A stretch of 64,000 nt of DNA, taken from Chloroflexota bacterium. GTDB taxonomy: Bacteria > Chloroflexota > Anaerolineae > B4-G1 > SLSP01. The notes under the pieces were generated by a model. It saw only the letters and a program-made list of their open reading frames with translations, searched no databases and was not told where the DNA came from. Shown in pieces: positions 25,172 through 34,510 of the stretch. Location: positions 1 through 64,000 of the forward strand of contig JAKQHY010000206.1 in NCBI GenBank assembly GCA_029555965.1, in the 5' to 3' direction. Every line of letters starts with the position of its first letter. The stretch's first letter is position 1. The position numbers and the translations under genes were made by a program.

Positions 25172-26803
25172 ATGAGCGAACTGCTCGATCAATTTTTCCC
25201 CCGCCCGCCGGCGGGGACGGCGACCCGCTTGGGAATTATCGTCAGCGGCAGCCTGGGTAAGGGGTTGGAGGCGCGCCTCGCGCCAGATCGCGTGATCGAG
25301 GGCCTGGCGGTGGGGCGCTACGTCGTCATCCGGGGGCAAACCGACCGCCGTTTCTTCGGTATGATCACGGACGTGGCCCTGGAAAGCCGCCATCCCGAAG
25401 TTGAACAAACGCCGCCGGAGGAACCGGACGGCTTCCTGGCGCAAGTCTATCGTGGCACGTTGACTTCCGGGCGGATGCACATCACCCCCATGCTGGTGAT
25501 CGAATCCGGCGAAGTCCGCCCGGCCAAAACCATCCCGGCGCATTTCACCCACGTCCACGAAGCCACCCCGGAGGATGTTTCTGAAGTATTTGGCGACCCA
25601 GAGGAGACAGGGCGTTTCCACATTGGCGACCCACTGGAAATGCCCGGCGTGCGTATTGCGTTGAATTTGCCGCGCTTCGTGGAGCGCTCCAGCGGCGTCT
25701 TCGGCAAAAGCGGTACGGGCAAGACTTTCCTGACGCGCATGTTGCTGGCCGGCATCATCCAGAAACGCGCCGCCGTCAATCTAATCTTCGATATGCACAA
25801 CGAATACGGCTGGAAAAGCCAGGACGAGAGCAAGCAGGACGTCAAAGGGCTGCGGCAACTTTTCTTCGACGGCCGGGTGAGCGTGTTCACACTAGACCCG
25901 GAATCCTCGCAGCGGCGGAACAGCAAAGTGGACTACACCGTGCGGATCGGCTATGAGCAAGTCGAACCGGAGGACGTAGAGATGTTGGCGCCGCTCTTCG
26001 GCTTCAGCGACGTGCAATCCAACGCGCTCTACATGCTACGGCGACGCCTGGGGGCAAGCTGGCTGCGCCGCCTGTTAGCCGAGGAGAGCGACCCCGACTT
26101 GACGGCCATCATTGAAGAGGGCAAAATCCACGAGGGCACCCTCGGCGCCATCCAGCGTAAGCTGGCGCAATTGCACCGCTTCGATTTTCTGGTGGACCGG
26201 GCGGACGACGACCCGATCAGGCGAATCCTGGACTACATCGAAAGTGGCGTCAGTGTCATTTTGGAGTTTGGCCGCTACGGCAACGCCCTGGAAGCCTACA
26301 TTTTAGTCGCCAATTACATCACCCGGCGCATCCACCGGGCGTATGTGGATCGGAAAGAGGCTTACCTCGGCGGACATGGCGCAGAACCCCGCCCCTTGAT
26401 TATCACCATTGAAGAAGCGCACAAATTCCTGGATCCGACCATCGCCCGGCACACCATCTTTGGGACCATCGCGCGGGAAATGCGCAAGTACAATGTCACC
26501 CTCTTGCTGGTGGATCAACGGCCCAGCGGCATTGACCCGGAAGTGATGAGCCAGATCGGCACGCGCGTCACCGCGCTGCTTGATGAAGAAAACGATATCC
26601 GCGCCGTCTTCTCCGGCATCGCCGGCACTGCGGCGCTGCGGGAAGTGCTGGCGCGCCTGGAAACCAAACAACAGGCGCTCATCCTGGGACACGCGGTTCC
26701 GATGCCCATCGTTGTGCGCACACGCGATTATCAGGACTTATACGGCGAGATTAGCGGTCACAAAGTGGATGTGACGGAAGCCAAATCAGCGTTGTACGGA
26801 TAA
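25172..26803 (+). CDS. HerA-like ATPase (HAS-barrel, DUF87)
   Basis: The product is 543 aa. HerA-type ATPases form hexameric DNA translocases that work with NurA nuclease in end resection, or with other nucleases in defence. The N-terminal region (about 1-150) fits a HAS barrel ('VSGSLGKGLEARL', 'IRGQTDRRFFGMITDV'). Walker A is 'GKSGTGKTFLTRMLLAG' near residue 178 and Walker B with the following acidic residue is 'PLIITIEEAHKFLDP' near 410. An arginine-containing segment 'LLLVDQRPSGIDPEVMSQIG' follows as in FtsK/HerA. No nurA or other nuclease gene is adjacent; the next gene, 5 bases downstream, is a sensor kinase. Confidence 0.87.
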   Translation: MSELLDQFFPRPPAGTATRLGIIVSGSLGKGLEARLAPDRVIEGLAVGRYVVIRGQTDRRFFGMITDVALESRHPEVEQTPPEEPDGFLAQVYRGTLTSGRMHITPMLVIESGEVRPAKTIPAHFTHVHEATPEDVSEVFGDPEETGRFHIGDPLEMPGVRIALNLPRFVERSSGVFGKSGTGKTFLTRMLLAGIIQKRAAVNLIFDMHNEYGWKSQDESKQDVKGLRQLFFDGRVSVFTLDPESSQRRNSKVDYTVRIGYEQVEPEDVEMLAPLFGFSDVQSNALYMLRRRLGASWLRRLLAEESDPDLTAIIEEGKIHEGTLGAIQRKLAQLHRFDFLVDRADDDPIRRILDYIESGVSVILEFGRYGNALEAYILVANYITRRIHRAYVDRKEAYLGGHGAEPRPLIITIEEAHKFLDPTIARHTIFGTIAREMRKYNVTLLLVDQRPSGIDPEVMSQIGTRVTALLDEENDIRAVFSGIAGTAALREVLARLETKQQALILGHAVPMPIVVRTRDYQDLYGEISGHKVDVTEAKSALYG

Positions 26804-26808
26804 AGACG

Positions 26809-28527
26809 ATGAATCCAACCAGAGACTTATCGCGCCCGCAGATTATGGTGGTGGATGATGAGAAAGCCAACCTCCAGCTCTGGACGATGTTGTTAAGCAA
26901 AGAAGGCTTCACAGTCCACGCGGTGGAGGATGGCGCCGAGGTGCTGTCTCTCGCGCAAACCGATCCACCGGACCTGATCCTGCTGGATATCATGATGCCC
27001 CACGTCACCGGCTACGAAGTCTGTGAGTACCTCAAATCCGATCTGCGCACGCGCGACATCCCCGTGATATTTCTCAGCGCGCTGACCGATACAGTAGACA
27101 AAGTCCATGCGTTTGCCGTGGGTGCAGTGGATTACATCCCCAAGCCCTTCCAAGTGGAAGAAGTTTTGGCGCGGCTGAAAACCCACCTCTCGCTACGGCA
27201 ACTGCAACGGAATCTGGAACACAAAAACGAGCAATTGCAGCGGGAAATCGTGGAGCGACAACAGGCTGAGCAGCGTCTGGTCACCTATGCCGAGCGTTTA
27301 CGGACGCTCCATGAAATAGACCAATCCATCCTGGCCGCGCGCTCCCCCGAAACGATTGCCATTGCCGCCGCCGGGCGCATCCGCCGCCTGATCCCCTGCC
27401 AACGCGTGGTGATCATTGCCCGCGCCGCAGACAACCATTTAAAGACCCTGGCCGCCGATTCCAGCGGCGAAGTTTCGCTGGGCGCCTCGCCGGATATCTA
27501 TCAGGAATTGCTTGAAAACCTCACCCTGCACCATGGGCGGCCTTACGGCATCCAGGACTTGAGCCAGCAACCCGCTTTATCGCCCATGCAAGCGGCGTTG
27601 TATCGCGCCGGCATCCGGGCCTTCATCATCATCCCCTTGTTTATGCACAATGAGCTGCTCGGCACGCTGCATTTGGAATCCTTGTATCCCGGGGTCTTCG
27701 ACGCCGACCACGTCACGGCCGCCGCCGAAGTCGCCATTCTCCTGGCTATCGCCATCCGGCAGGTGCAATTGTACGATTTGGCCCAGCAGGAAATCACCGA
27801 CCGCAAGCTGGCCGAGGAGGCGCTCCGACGACAGACCGCGGAATTGGAGGCGCGCAACCAGGAACTCGATGCCTACGCCCACACGGTAGCGCACGACCTG
27901 AAATCGCCGCTGGCCTCACTGGTGGGCTTCAGCCATCTGCTACAACGCCGCCAAGCATCCCCGGAGAAGACCGCCGAGATGTTGAAGTTCATCAATGAGA
28001 GTGCGCGACGCATGACCAACATCATTGATGAGCTTCTCCTGTTAGCCAGCGTGCGCAAAATGGAAGAGATTCCCCTGGCACCGTTGGAAATGCAAAACGT
28101 ACTCGGAGAGGTGTTAAAGCGCCTGGCCGACATCATAGATGCCACCCATGCGACGCTCACGCTGCCCGATACCTGGTCGCTCGCCTGGGGCTACGGCCCG
28201 TGGGTGCAGGAAGTGTGGGTGAATTATCTCAGCAACGCCATCAAATACGGGGGCGCCCACCCGCAAATCGTTCTGGGCAGCGAGCAACTGCCGGATCATC
28301 ACGTGCGCTTCTGGGTGCGCGATCACGGACCGGGGATTCCGCCCGAAAAGCAAGCCCATTTATTCAGCGCCTTTATGCGGCTTGACCAGGCCCATGTGGA
28401 AGGTCATGGATTAGGGTTGTCCATCGTGCAACGGATCATCCACAAGCTAAACGGCGAAGTCGGCGTCCACAGCGCCGTGGGTCAGGGCAGCGAATTTTTC
28501 TTCACCTTGCCATGCTCGAAGGCCTAA
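26809..28527 (+). CDS. REC-GAF-HisKA-HATPase histidine kinase
   Basis: The product is 572 aa. The receiver (10-125) has Asp60 ('LILLDIMMPHVTGYEV') and Lys in 'VDYIPKPF'. A coiled coil leads to a GAF domain (about 165-320). HisKA carries His362 in 'TVAHDLKSPLASLVGF', a bacteriophytochrome-type H box. HATPase has 'VNYLSNAIKYGGAH', 'DHGPGIPPEKQ' and 'GHGLGLSIVQRIIHKLNG'. No membrane segments are present. The gene begins 5 bases after the HerA-like gene and may be transcribed with it, though a functional tie is not obvious. It is a cytoplasmic kinase controlled through its receiver. Confidence 0.9.
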   Translation: MNPTRDLSRPQIMVVDDEKANLQLWTMLLSKEGFTVHAVEDGAEVLSLAQTDPPDLILLDIMMPHVTGYEVCEYLKSDLRTRDIPVIFLSALTDTVDKVHAFAVGAVDYIPKPFQVEEVLARLKTHLSLRQLQRNLEHKNEQLQREIVERQQAEQRLVTYAERLRTLHEIDQSILAARSPETIAIAAAGRIRRLIPCQRVVIIARAADNHLKTLAADSSGEVSLGASPDIYQELLENLTLHHGRPYGIQDLSQQPALSPMQAALYRAGIRAFIIIPLFMHNELLGTLHLESLYPGVFDADHVTAAAEVAILLAIAIRQVQLYDLAQQEITDRKLAEEALRRQTAELEARNQELDAYAHTVAHDLKSPLASLVGFSHLLQRRQASPEKTAEMLKFINESARRMTNIIDELLLLASVRKMEEIPLAPLEMQNVLGEVLKRLADIIDATHATLTLPDTWSLAWGYGPWVQEVWVNYLSNAIKYGGAHPQIVLGSEQLPDHHVRFWVRDHGPGIPPEKQAHLFSAFMRLDQAHVEGHGLGLSIVQRIIHKLNGEVGVHSAVGQGSEFFFTLPCSKA

Positions 28528-28621
28528 GAATCTATCCGATAATTCGTTTTGGTCCACGACTTGCGCCTAAAGGCGCGGTTTGAAGGGTATTTTTCAGCAA
28601 ACAGGTTTTTTGGAGGTATTT

Positions 28622-29212
28622 TTGCAAGAAGCGGTTTTTGAAAAACATGATCAATTGCGCAAATTTCGCCCGGCGCAGTTGATATACATTTTTTATCGTC
28701 GGCTGGCGGAACAGGGCAGCCGGGTCACCTGGTTATGGTTGAAAGACAAAATTCAGCAGCGCACCCACGGTTTTTCGCTGCCAGAAGTGAGTCGGGTAGA
28801 ACCGCTGTTGTATGTGGGGGGTCAGCCGCGCCGGCGCGGACTGGCGCACATGCAACGGTTGGGCATCACCGCCAGTGTCAATATGCGCGAGGAAGTGGAC
28901 GATGCGCGTCGCGGCGTCGCGTTGGAGCATTACCTGTGGTTGCCCACTACCGATGATCGCCCCCCCACCCTGGAGATGTTGACGCGCGGCGTCGCCTTCA
29001 TCACAGCCCACATCGCCGCCGGGCGGGGCGTCTACATCCACTGCGCGGCGGGGGTGGGCCGCGCCCCCACTATGGCGGCCGCATACCTGGTCAGCAAGGG
29101 GCTGACGCCCTCCCTGGCATGGGAACGCATCCGCCGGGTGCGGCCCTTCATCCGCCCGACCCCCTGTCAGTTAGTCATAGTGGAAGATTTTGCCCGCCAA
29201 GTGCCGTTGTAA
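28622..29212 (+). CDS. Dual-specificity-type protein phosphatase
   Basis: The ORF track starts at TTG 28580; TTG at 28622 (first residues then QEAVFEKHD) is preferred because GGAGGT lies five bases upstream. This gives 196 aa. The catalytic P-loop HCxxGxxR is present as 'YIHCAAGVGRAPTMAAAYL', with a candidate general acid Asp in 'PTTDDRPPTLEML'. The fold belongs to cysteine phosphatases related to DSP/MTMR-type enzymes. It could dephosphorylate proteins, phosphoinositides or sugar phosphates; the substrate is not deducible. The N-terminal extension of about 55 residues is basic and helical. It is followed after 29 bases by an unknown gene on the same strand. Confidence 0.85.
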   Translation: MQEAVFEKHDQLRKFRPAQLIYIFYRRLAEQGSRVTWLWLKDKIQQRTHGFSLPEVSRVEPLLYVGGQPRRRGLAHMQRLGITASVNMREEVDDARRGVALEHYLWLPTTDDRPPTLEMLTRGVAFITAHIAAGRGVYIHCAAGVGRAPTMAAAYLVSKGLTPSLAWERIRRVRPFIRPTPCQLVIVEDFARQVPL

Positions 29213-29241
29213 GGACATGCTAACGTAGCAGAGGGATACCC

Positions 29242-29757
29242 ATGGAAGATGAACTTTTACCCACAGAATTGCAAGCTCGCCTGGAAACGAGCTATGCGCG
29301 GATTGCGGAAGATGAAGGATTGACCAGCGATCTGACGGACGCGGAGGCGCGTGAATTGCTCGCCTGGGCGCAAGCGGAAGTGCGGCGACTGGTGCAACAG
29401 ACCGCCACGCTGGGCAATACCGATGCAGAGGCCGACCTGTCGGCCAAAGTGGCGCATCTGCGGCGCCACCTGCGGCGATTAGCCAAGGCCAGCGCAAACG
29501 AGGCCGACCCGGCGGACTACTTGCATACCCACCTCACCCCGCCCAATTATCCCGACGAGACGCCGGTGTCCGCCGCTCCAGACACCCCAGGCACGGTTTC
29601 ATCTCCCCTGACTGCCGCCCCGCAAATAGCGCCGGATTCCGGCTTGGAAACGCCGGCAATTCCCCCATCTCCCTTACCCGTGGACGAACGTCCCAAACCA
29701 CCCGCGTTTATTCCCGCTTTTTTCCGCCGCTGGTTTGGGAAAAAAGATCAGACATGA
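29242..29757 (+). CDS. Hypothetical protein with helical N-terminus and Pro-rich tail
   Basis: The product is 171 aa. Residues 1-90 are strongly helical with heptad character and many charged residues ('SDLTDAEARELLAWAQAEVR', 'LSAKVAHLRRHLRRLAKA'). Residues 90-171 are Pro/Ala/Thr-rich and probably disordered, ending in 'PAFFRRWFGKKDQT', a short amphipathic tail that could bind membranes. No family was recognised. It lies between a phosphatase and a phospholipase D-like gene on the same strand. The ATG has a weak upstream purine run. Confidence 0.65.
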   Translation: MEDELLPTELQARLETSYARIAEDEGLTSDLTDAEARELLAWAQAEVRRLVQQTATLGNTDAEADLSAKVAHLRRHLRRLAKASANEADPADYLHTHLTPPNYPDETPVSAAPDTPGTVSSPLTAAPQIAPDSGLETPAIPPSPLPVDERPKPPAFIPAFFRRWFGKKDQT

Positions 29758-29764
29758 AAATTTT

Positions 29765-29831
29765 CACCGCAGAGCCGCAGAGCGCGCAGAGGTTTTCGTT
29801 TTTTCTCTGCGGACGCTGTGTTCTCTGTGAT
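29765..29831. repeat. Hairpin repeat (cgcagag unit), copy 1
   Basis: Units of cgcagag ('tcaccgcagagccgcagagc') are followed by their approximate complement ('ctctgcggacgctgtgttct'). It is the same family as the element at 61617-61736, and sits between the 171-aa gene and the phospholipase D gene. Confidence 0.7.
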
Positions 29832-29850
29832 GATTGACAAGGAGAACACT

Positions 29851-30963
29851 ATGACCAAAAAACGCAGCACACAGAAGAAGAAAGGCCGAGAATTGGGCGT
29901 ACGAGAGTTTTTATTGGCCCTGCTCCTGATTGGCATAGTCTGGGTAGCCAATCAACTGACAGAGGGAGACGGGCCGTCCGACACGCCCATCGTCGAATCT
30001 GAACGGACCGGCGACGTCCAGGTGTTTTTTACCACACCGCGCTACCCGGAAACAGCACAGGATCGTCACGGCGGCATAGACGAAAAGCTGGCGGCCGCCA
30101 TTGATGCGGCGCAGAAGACTGTGGACGTGGCGGCGTTCGAGCTGGACCTGGAACGTGTCACCGACGCCCTGGTGCGCGCCGACAAACGCGGTGTGCGCGT
30201 GCGCCTCGTGACGGACAGCGACTATGAGGAAGATTATGGCCCGCAAACCTTGTTGGAAGCCGACATTCCGGTAGTGTTCGACAACCGCGAGCCGTTTATG
30301 CACAACAAGTTCGTGGTCATTGACGGGGCCACTGTGTGGGCCGGCTCCTGGAATCTGACCAACAACTGCACTTACCGCAACAACAACAACGCGCTCGTGA
30401 TCCAGTCCCAAAAGCTGGCCCAGAATTATACTGCCGAATTCGAGGAAATGTTCGTGGATGGAAAATTTGGCGCCTCGTCGCCGGATAACACACCCCATCC
30501 CCAGGTGGAAGTGGCCGGCCTGTTGCTCGAAAACTTCTTTGAGGCCGAAGGTGACGTGCGCGTGCGTATGATCGAGTTGCTTGAGCAAGCCGAAAGCAGC
30601 ATCTACTTCCTGGCTTTCTCCTTCACCGATGACGACATTGCCCAGGCCATGATCAAGCAACACCGGGCCGGACTGACCGTGCAGGGGGTCTTTGAGAAAC
30701 GCAATGCTGAGGGAACTGGCTCGGAGTTTGCGATTTTCCAGAAAGCCGGCATAGACGTTTTGGCGGATGGCAATCCTTACGTGATGCATCACAAAGTCAT
30801 CATCATTGACGAAGCAATCGTGATCACCGGCTCATACAACTTCAGCGCCAGCGCCGCGAACAATAATGATGAAAATGTTTTGATCGTGCATAGCGCCGAG
30901 GTTGCCGCGCAATATCTGGCGGAATTCAAGCGCGTCTATCAACGGGCGGAACAAGGCGAATAG
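29851..30963 (+). CDS. Phospholipase D-like protein with two HKD motifs
   Basis: ATG at 29851 is chosen over 29818 because of AAGGAG upstream, giving 370 aa. A basic N-terminus is followed by one hydrophobic segment ('FLLALLLIGIVWVANQL'), so the enzyme is anchored or exported. Two catalytic HxKxxxxD motifs are complete: 'HNKFVVIDGATVWAGSWNLT' and 'HHKVIIIDEAIVITGSYNFS'. The family covers phospholipases, cardiolipin synthases and nucleases; the single-chain two-HKD form with conserved GSxN motifs resembles secreted PLD-type nucleases as much as lipases. It ends just before a strong bidirectional terminator. Confidence 0.9.
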   Translation: MTKKRSTQKKKGRELGVREFLLALLLIGIVWVANQLTEGDGPSDTPIVESERTGDVQVFFTTPRYPETAQDRHGGIDEKLAAAIDAAQKTVDVAAFELDLERVTDALVRADKRGVRVRLVTDSDYEEDYGPQTLLEADIPVVFDNREPFMHNKFVVIDGATVWAGSWNLTNNCTYRNNNNALVIQSQKLAQNYTAEFEEMFVDGKFGASSPDNTPHPQVEVAGLLLENFFEAEGDVRVRMIELLEQAESSIYFLAFSFTDDDIAQAMIKQHRAGLTVQGVFEKRNAEGTGSEFAIFQKAGIDVLADGNPYVMHHKVIIIDEAIVITGSYNFSASAANNNDENVLIVHSAEVAAQYLAEFKRVYQRAEQGE

Positions 30964-30977
30964 CAGCTCTCTCACGC

Positions 30978-31013
30978 AAAAAACCGGGGGGTTTAGAAAA
31001 CCCCCGGTTTTTT
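30978..31013. terminator. Bidirectional rho-independent terminator
   Basis: 13-bp perfect stem (aaaaaaccggggg / cccccggtttttt) with a 10-nt loop, an A run on the left arm and a T run on the right. It serves both the phospholipase D gene and the convergent glycosyltransferase operon. Confidence 0.92.
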
Positions 31014-31036
31014 TGCATATAGGGCGGTTTCAAGGT

Positions 31037-32119
31037 TTAAACCACGCTTTGATAAATCTCCATCACCCGCTCGACCATACGTTCCTGGGTAAATTCGGCC
31101 TGCACACGCGCGTGGGCTGCGCGGCCCATCTCGGCCAAGTGCTGGGGGTCGGCCAACAATTCACGGATCGCCAGCGCCATGACGGTGGGGGCTTTGGGCG
31201 GCACAACACGCCCGGTCACGCCGTCTTGTACAACCCACGATGTGCCGCTGCCAACTTCCGTGCTGACACATGGCAGCCCGGCCGCCATCGCTTCCAGCAA
31301 AACCGTGCCGAAGGCCTCGGCACGCGCGTTGGCCGGAAGCACAAACAGGTGTGCGCGGCGATAGGCCTGCGGCAAATCGGCGTCGTCCACCTCCCCCAGG
31401 AAATGCACCCGATCTTCCAGTCCCAATGTGCTGGTGAGAGTTTGCCACACGGACTGCATTGGCCCTGTGCCGACCACGTTCAATTGCACCTCCGGCAGTT
31501 CAGTCAAAGCTTGCAGCAGGGTGTCCAATCCCTTGTAGTAACGCAGCCGCCCGACAAAGAGCAGCGTCGGCGGACCGTCGAAGGGCTGGCGGGGCGGCGC
31601 AAACCGATGGTGATCCACCCCCAACGGCGCGACTCGGCACTTAGCCTTGAGAGGGTTCAGCCAGGGCGACGTTTCGATGTAGCGCGGACTGGTCGCCAGG
31701 ATACAATCACTGGCGCGGAGGACGTGGCGCAGCAGCGGGGCATAGAGCTTCAGCCAGCCCTGTTGCCGCACGACATCAGAATGATAGGTGATGACAATGG
31801 GCGCGCGCCGTTGGAAGAACCACGTGCCCACCTCGCCGAGGGGATAGGGCGAGTGAACGTGAATCACGTCGGCTTTAGTCTGCGCCAGCGCCAGCGTATG
31901 CCGCAGGCTCAAAGGCATCGAAGAGACCGTCGCCAGTCGCCCGGACTTGATGATTTTGACGCCGTTCAACTCCTCAACGTGCGTATGGAAGCCGGGATCG
32001 CAGACGGCGACCGTGACCTCGTGCCCGGCCGCAGTATGCGCCTCGGCGAGGATGCGCATGTAGTTCTCGATGCCGCCTAAAACGGGATAGTAATCTTTGT
32101 AAACATGTAGAATTTTCAT
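31037..32119 (-). CDS. Glycosyltransferase family 4
   Basis: The product is 360 aa with a GT-B fold. The N-terminus 'HVYKDYYPVLGGIENYMRIL' is the acceptor-side glycine motif typical of GT4. The C-terminal nucleotide-sugar site has 'FVGRLRYYKGLDTLLQAL' and the EX7E region 'EAFGTVLLEAMAAGLPCVST'. It transfers a sugar from an activated nucleotide donor, donor and acceptor unknown. Its ATG overlaps the stop of the polytopic transferase gene by four bases (ATGA), indicating coupled expression in the glycan cluster. Confidence 0.9.
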   Translation of the reverse strand: MKILHVYKDYYPVLGGIENYMRILAEAHTAAGHEVTVAVCDPGFHTHVEELNGVKIIKSGRLATVSSMPLSLRHTLALAQTKADVIHVHSPYPLGEVGTWFFQRRAPIVITYHSDVVRQQGWLKLYAPLLRHVLRASDCILATSPRYIETSPWLNPLKAKCRVAPLGVDHHRFAPPRQPFDGPPTLLFVGRLRYYKGLDTLLQALTELPEVQLNVVGTGPMQSVWQTLTSTLGLEDRVHFLGEVDDADLPQAYRRAHLFVLPANARAEAFGTVLLEAMAAGLPCVSTEVGSGTSWVVQDGVTGRVVPPKAPTVMALAIRELLADPQHLAEMGRAAHARVQAEFTQERMVERVMEIYQSVV

Positions 32120-33717
32120 TTTGGTAACTCGTATAATTGAACTAACAACTTATAGTGATAATCCTCACGCCTCAGTAATATCTGCTTGATCTGGCGATAG
32201 GTTTCATCTTGCGGCACATAACCTTGTTCCCAGAGCAGCCGAGCCGGTGGTTGTAGCAGCGAAGTCAACTCCTGGGGCAGTTCGTACCGGGTACGATCAC
32301 GCCCCATCATCAAAATGAACAACCGGCCATAGCCAGGCGCGCGCCCGGCAGCCCGATCTTGCTGCATTTTTTCGAGAATTGCGCGACTTTCTGGGCCGTT
32401 CAGCAAGTAATGGGAAGCCACGGGATTGGAAAGTTTGTCAAAATAATATCCAAAGCCGGCATCCAGATCGCTGAAAATCACATCATTGGGCTGCGCCTGC
32501 GCAAGGACATCGGCCACCACCTGTTCCGTAGGCACCGCATAAAACGGATTAAAGAAATGCCGGCCTACATAGTAATTGTAGTGACTATATCCCCATACAC
32601 AAGTCAGCAGGACGGCGGCAATGATGGCGCGGGAGCGCTTCAGGGCGCAGAATCCGCCGGCAAGCAACAACCCGATGAAGGGGTAGGCAAAAAAAGTGCG
32701 ATTGCCAACGCCGATAAAAGTGATGGTAGGCGTGACAAAAGTGATTACAGCGATAGTCCCTAACGTGGGAACCAGGGTGAACAGCAATACGAACGCCAAC
32801 CGGGAACCGCGCCACGGATAAGGCGAAGAGAGCCTGGCTAACGCGCGTAAACCGCCGATAAGCAATCCGGCAATCACAAGATAGCCAACTATCGCCGGGA
32901 GTTCCCAGGGAAATATCGTTTCACCGAGGGTAAAAGACAAGAGAGGAAAGGCAAACTTCAGGGCGATGCCCAGTAACCCGCGGGAGAGGTCTGCCTCAAA
33001 TAACCCGCTCATAGTTTGAGTTTGTCTATACCATGCCGGCAACCAGGGCAGATAGCTAATCCCCACCAGGATCATACTTAAACACCAGGTATATATCCAA
33101 CGTTTTTCTGGCCGCGCCCATAACAAATACAGACATTGGCAAATCAGCAAAGTCGCAGCCAGATAATCGGTGTACAACAGGAGGATATTGGTGACACAAT
33201 ATAGGCCCCAACGCGCGCGTGTGGGATGTTCCAATAGCTCCAAATAAAAGAAGACAGAGGCCAGGCCCAGCATAGCAGTAAGCGCATAATACCGCCCCAT
33301 ACGCGCATACATAAGCCAAAAAGGGGACAAACCAATAACCAAAATGATAACCACACCATATAACGGCCCGCCGATTTTACGTCCGATACGGTAAAGCCAG
33401 TATAACGCGATGAGGGCAAAAACCGCGTTGGGGAAGCGCACGGCGAAATCGCTGGTTCCGGCCAGCGCGATCCAAAAATGTTGAATCAGATGAAACAAGG
33501 GAGGATGGACATCTATATAAACCGGCTCGCCCGGAACCGCCCCCAAACTGGTCAAAATACCACGCACATCTTGTTGATCAATGTATACATTGATGATCTC
33601 ATCCCACCACAGCGCGCGCCCACCCAACCCTCCCAATAACAAAATGGCGGCAAGGAGCATAGCTGCCCAAACTCCCCAACGCTCAAATCCTTTGGCCGTC
33701 ACGGATGGTTGTTCCAT
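32116..33717 (-). CDS. Polytopic glycosyltransferase (PMT/ArnT/GT39-like)
   Basis: The ORF track begins at 33774; ATG at 33717 (MEQPSVTAKG) with AGGA upstream is preferred and gives 533 aa. It has about 10-12 transmembrane segments. A large first periplasmic loop carries acidic residues ('ALWWDEIINVYIDQQD', 'VYIDVHPPLFHLIQHFW'), the layout of GT-C enzymes that use polyprenyl-phosphate sugars. The soluble C-terminal portion lies outside the membrane. The adjacent GT2 gene (33734-34456) encodes a likely polyprenyl-phosphate sugar synthase, so the two probably form a donor/transferase pair acting on exported glycans or proteins. Confidence 0.85.
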   Translation of the reverse strand: MEQPSVTAKGFERWGVWAAMLLAAILLLGGLGGRALWWDEIINVYIDQQDVRGILTSLGAVPGEPVYIDVHPPLFHLIQHFWIALAGTSDFAVRFPNAVFALIALYWLYRIGRKIGGPLYGVVIILVIGLSPFWLMYARMGRYYALTAMLGLASVFFYLELLEHPTRARWGLYCVTNILLLYTDYLAATLLICQCLYLLWARPEKRWIYTWCLSMILVGISYLPWLPAWYRQTQTMSGLFEADLSRGLLGIALKFAFPLLSFTLGETIFPWELPAIVGYLVIAGLLIGGLRALARLSSPYPWRGSRLAFVLLFTLVPTLGTIAVITFVTPTITFIGVGNRTFFAYPFIGLLLAGGFCALKRSRAIIAAVLLTCVWGYSHYNYYVGRHFFNPFYAVPTEQVVADVLAQAQPNDVIFSDLDAGFGYYFDKLSNPVASHYLLNGPESRAILEKMQQDRAAGRAPGYGRLFILMMGRDRTRYELPQELTSLLQPPARLLWEQGYVPQDETYRQIKQILLRREDYHYKLLVQLYELPK

Positions 33718-33733
33718 AAAATACATTCCTCGT

Positions 33734-34456
33734 TTACAGGCTGGGCCGCAGCCAGGTTTTGACTCGATAGCCAAGAATCATACCGATCATTTGCAGGCCA
33801 ATGATGAGGGCCGTGAACTTATTGCCGGTCGCCATAGACTTTCCCACCCGACGCTGGTAATTGACGGGAATTTGAATCACCCGCAGGCGCTGCCGGAGCG
33901 CCAGGAGGATCATCTGAGGCCCAAAGTATGAGCCGCCAACAGTAAACTGCCCTTGGATGGCGCCCAACGCAGTGCGATGAATCAACCGCATCGTACACCC
34001 TACATCGGTAAGATTGGTGGTATTAAACAACATTTCGAGCAGTTTAGCGACGGCCCAATTGCCCCACCGCAGAAAACAACCCATGTTAGCATCTTTCCAG
34101 ATAAATCCCTTGGCAGTGCGGCTCCCTAAGACAAGATCAGCATCATCGGCATAGGCCAGGAGTTTAAGAATATCGGCCCCACGAAAGGTGCCATCCGGCT
34201 CCGAAAGAATCACATAGGTCCCGGTCGCTTCGCTTAACCCCCGCTGGCAGGCAAACCCATACCCCTGACGCGGCTCATGAATTTCGCGGGCGGAAGTTTG
34301 CGCCACTTCGTCCGAAGTGCCTGGGGCAGCATTGTTATTCACGACGATAATTTCATCTACATAGCCAGTTTCTTCCAACTCCTGAATACTTCGACGAATT
34401 GAGGCTTTTTCATTGTAAGTCGGTAAGACAACAGAAACAGTATGGTCTCTCCACAT
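33734..34456 (-). CDS. Glycosyltransferase family 2 (polyprenyl-phosphate sugar synthase-like)
   Basis: The product is 240 aa with a GT-A fold. The N-terminus 'VSVVLPTYNEKASIRRS' and the 'SEPDGTFRGADILKLL' region (DxD-equivalent, SEPDGT) match DPM1/GtrB-type enzymes, which load a sugar onto polyprenyl phosphate. A C-terminal hydrophobic stretch ('ALIIGLQMIGMILGYRV') may associate with the membrane. It lies just upstream of a GT-C transferase gene, its likely user. The gap to the methyltransferase gene is 54 bases. Confidence 0.88.
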   Translation of the reverse strand: MWRDHTVSVVLPTYNEKASIRRSIQELEETGYVDEIIVVNNNAAPGTSDEVAQTSAREIHEPRQGYGFACQRGLSEATGTYVILSEPDGTFRGADILKLLAYADDADLVLGSRTAKGFIWKDANMGCFLRWGNWAVAKLLEMLFNTTNLTDVGCTMRLIHRTALGAIQGQFTVGGSYFGPQMILLALRQRLRVIQIPVNYQRRVGKSMATGNKFTALIIGLQMIGMILGYRVKTWLRPSL

Positions 34457-34510
34457 ACATTCTCTCTCCCGGTGTAGGATAAGGAGGTTAAGTCAATGGA
34501 TGACACTTCC

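Noticed and set aside
30902-32080. 392-aa plus ORF
   Set aside because: Antisense to the GT4 gene and spans the bidirectional terminator; no family motif.
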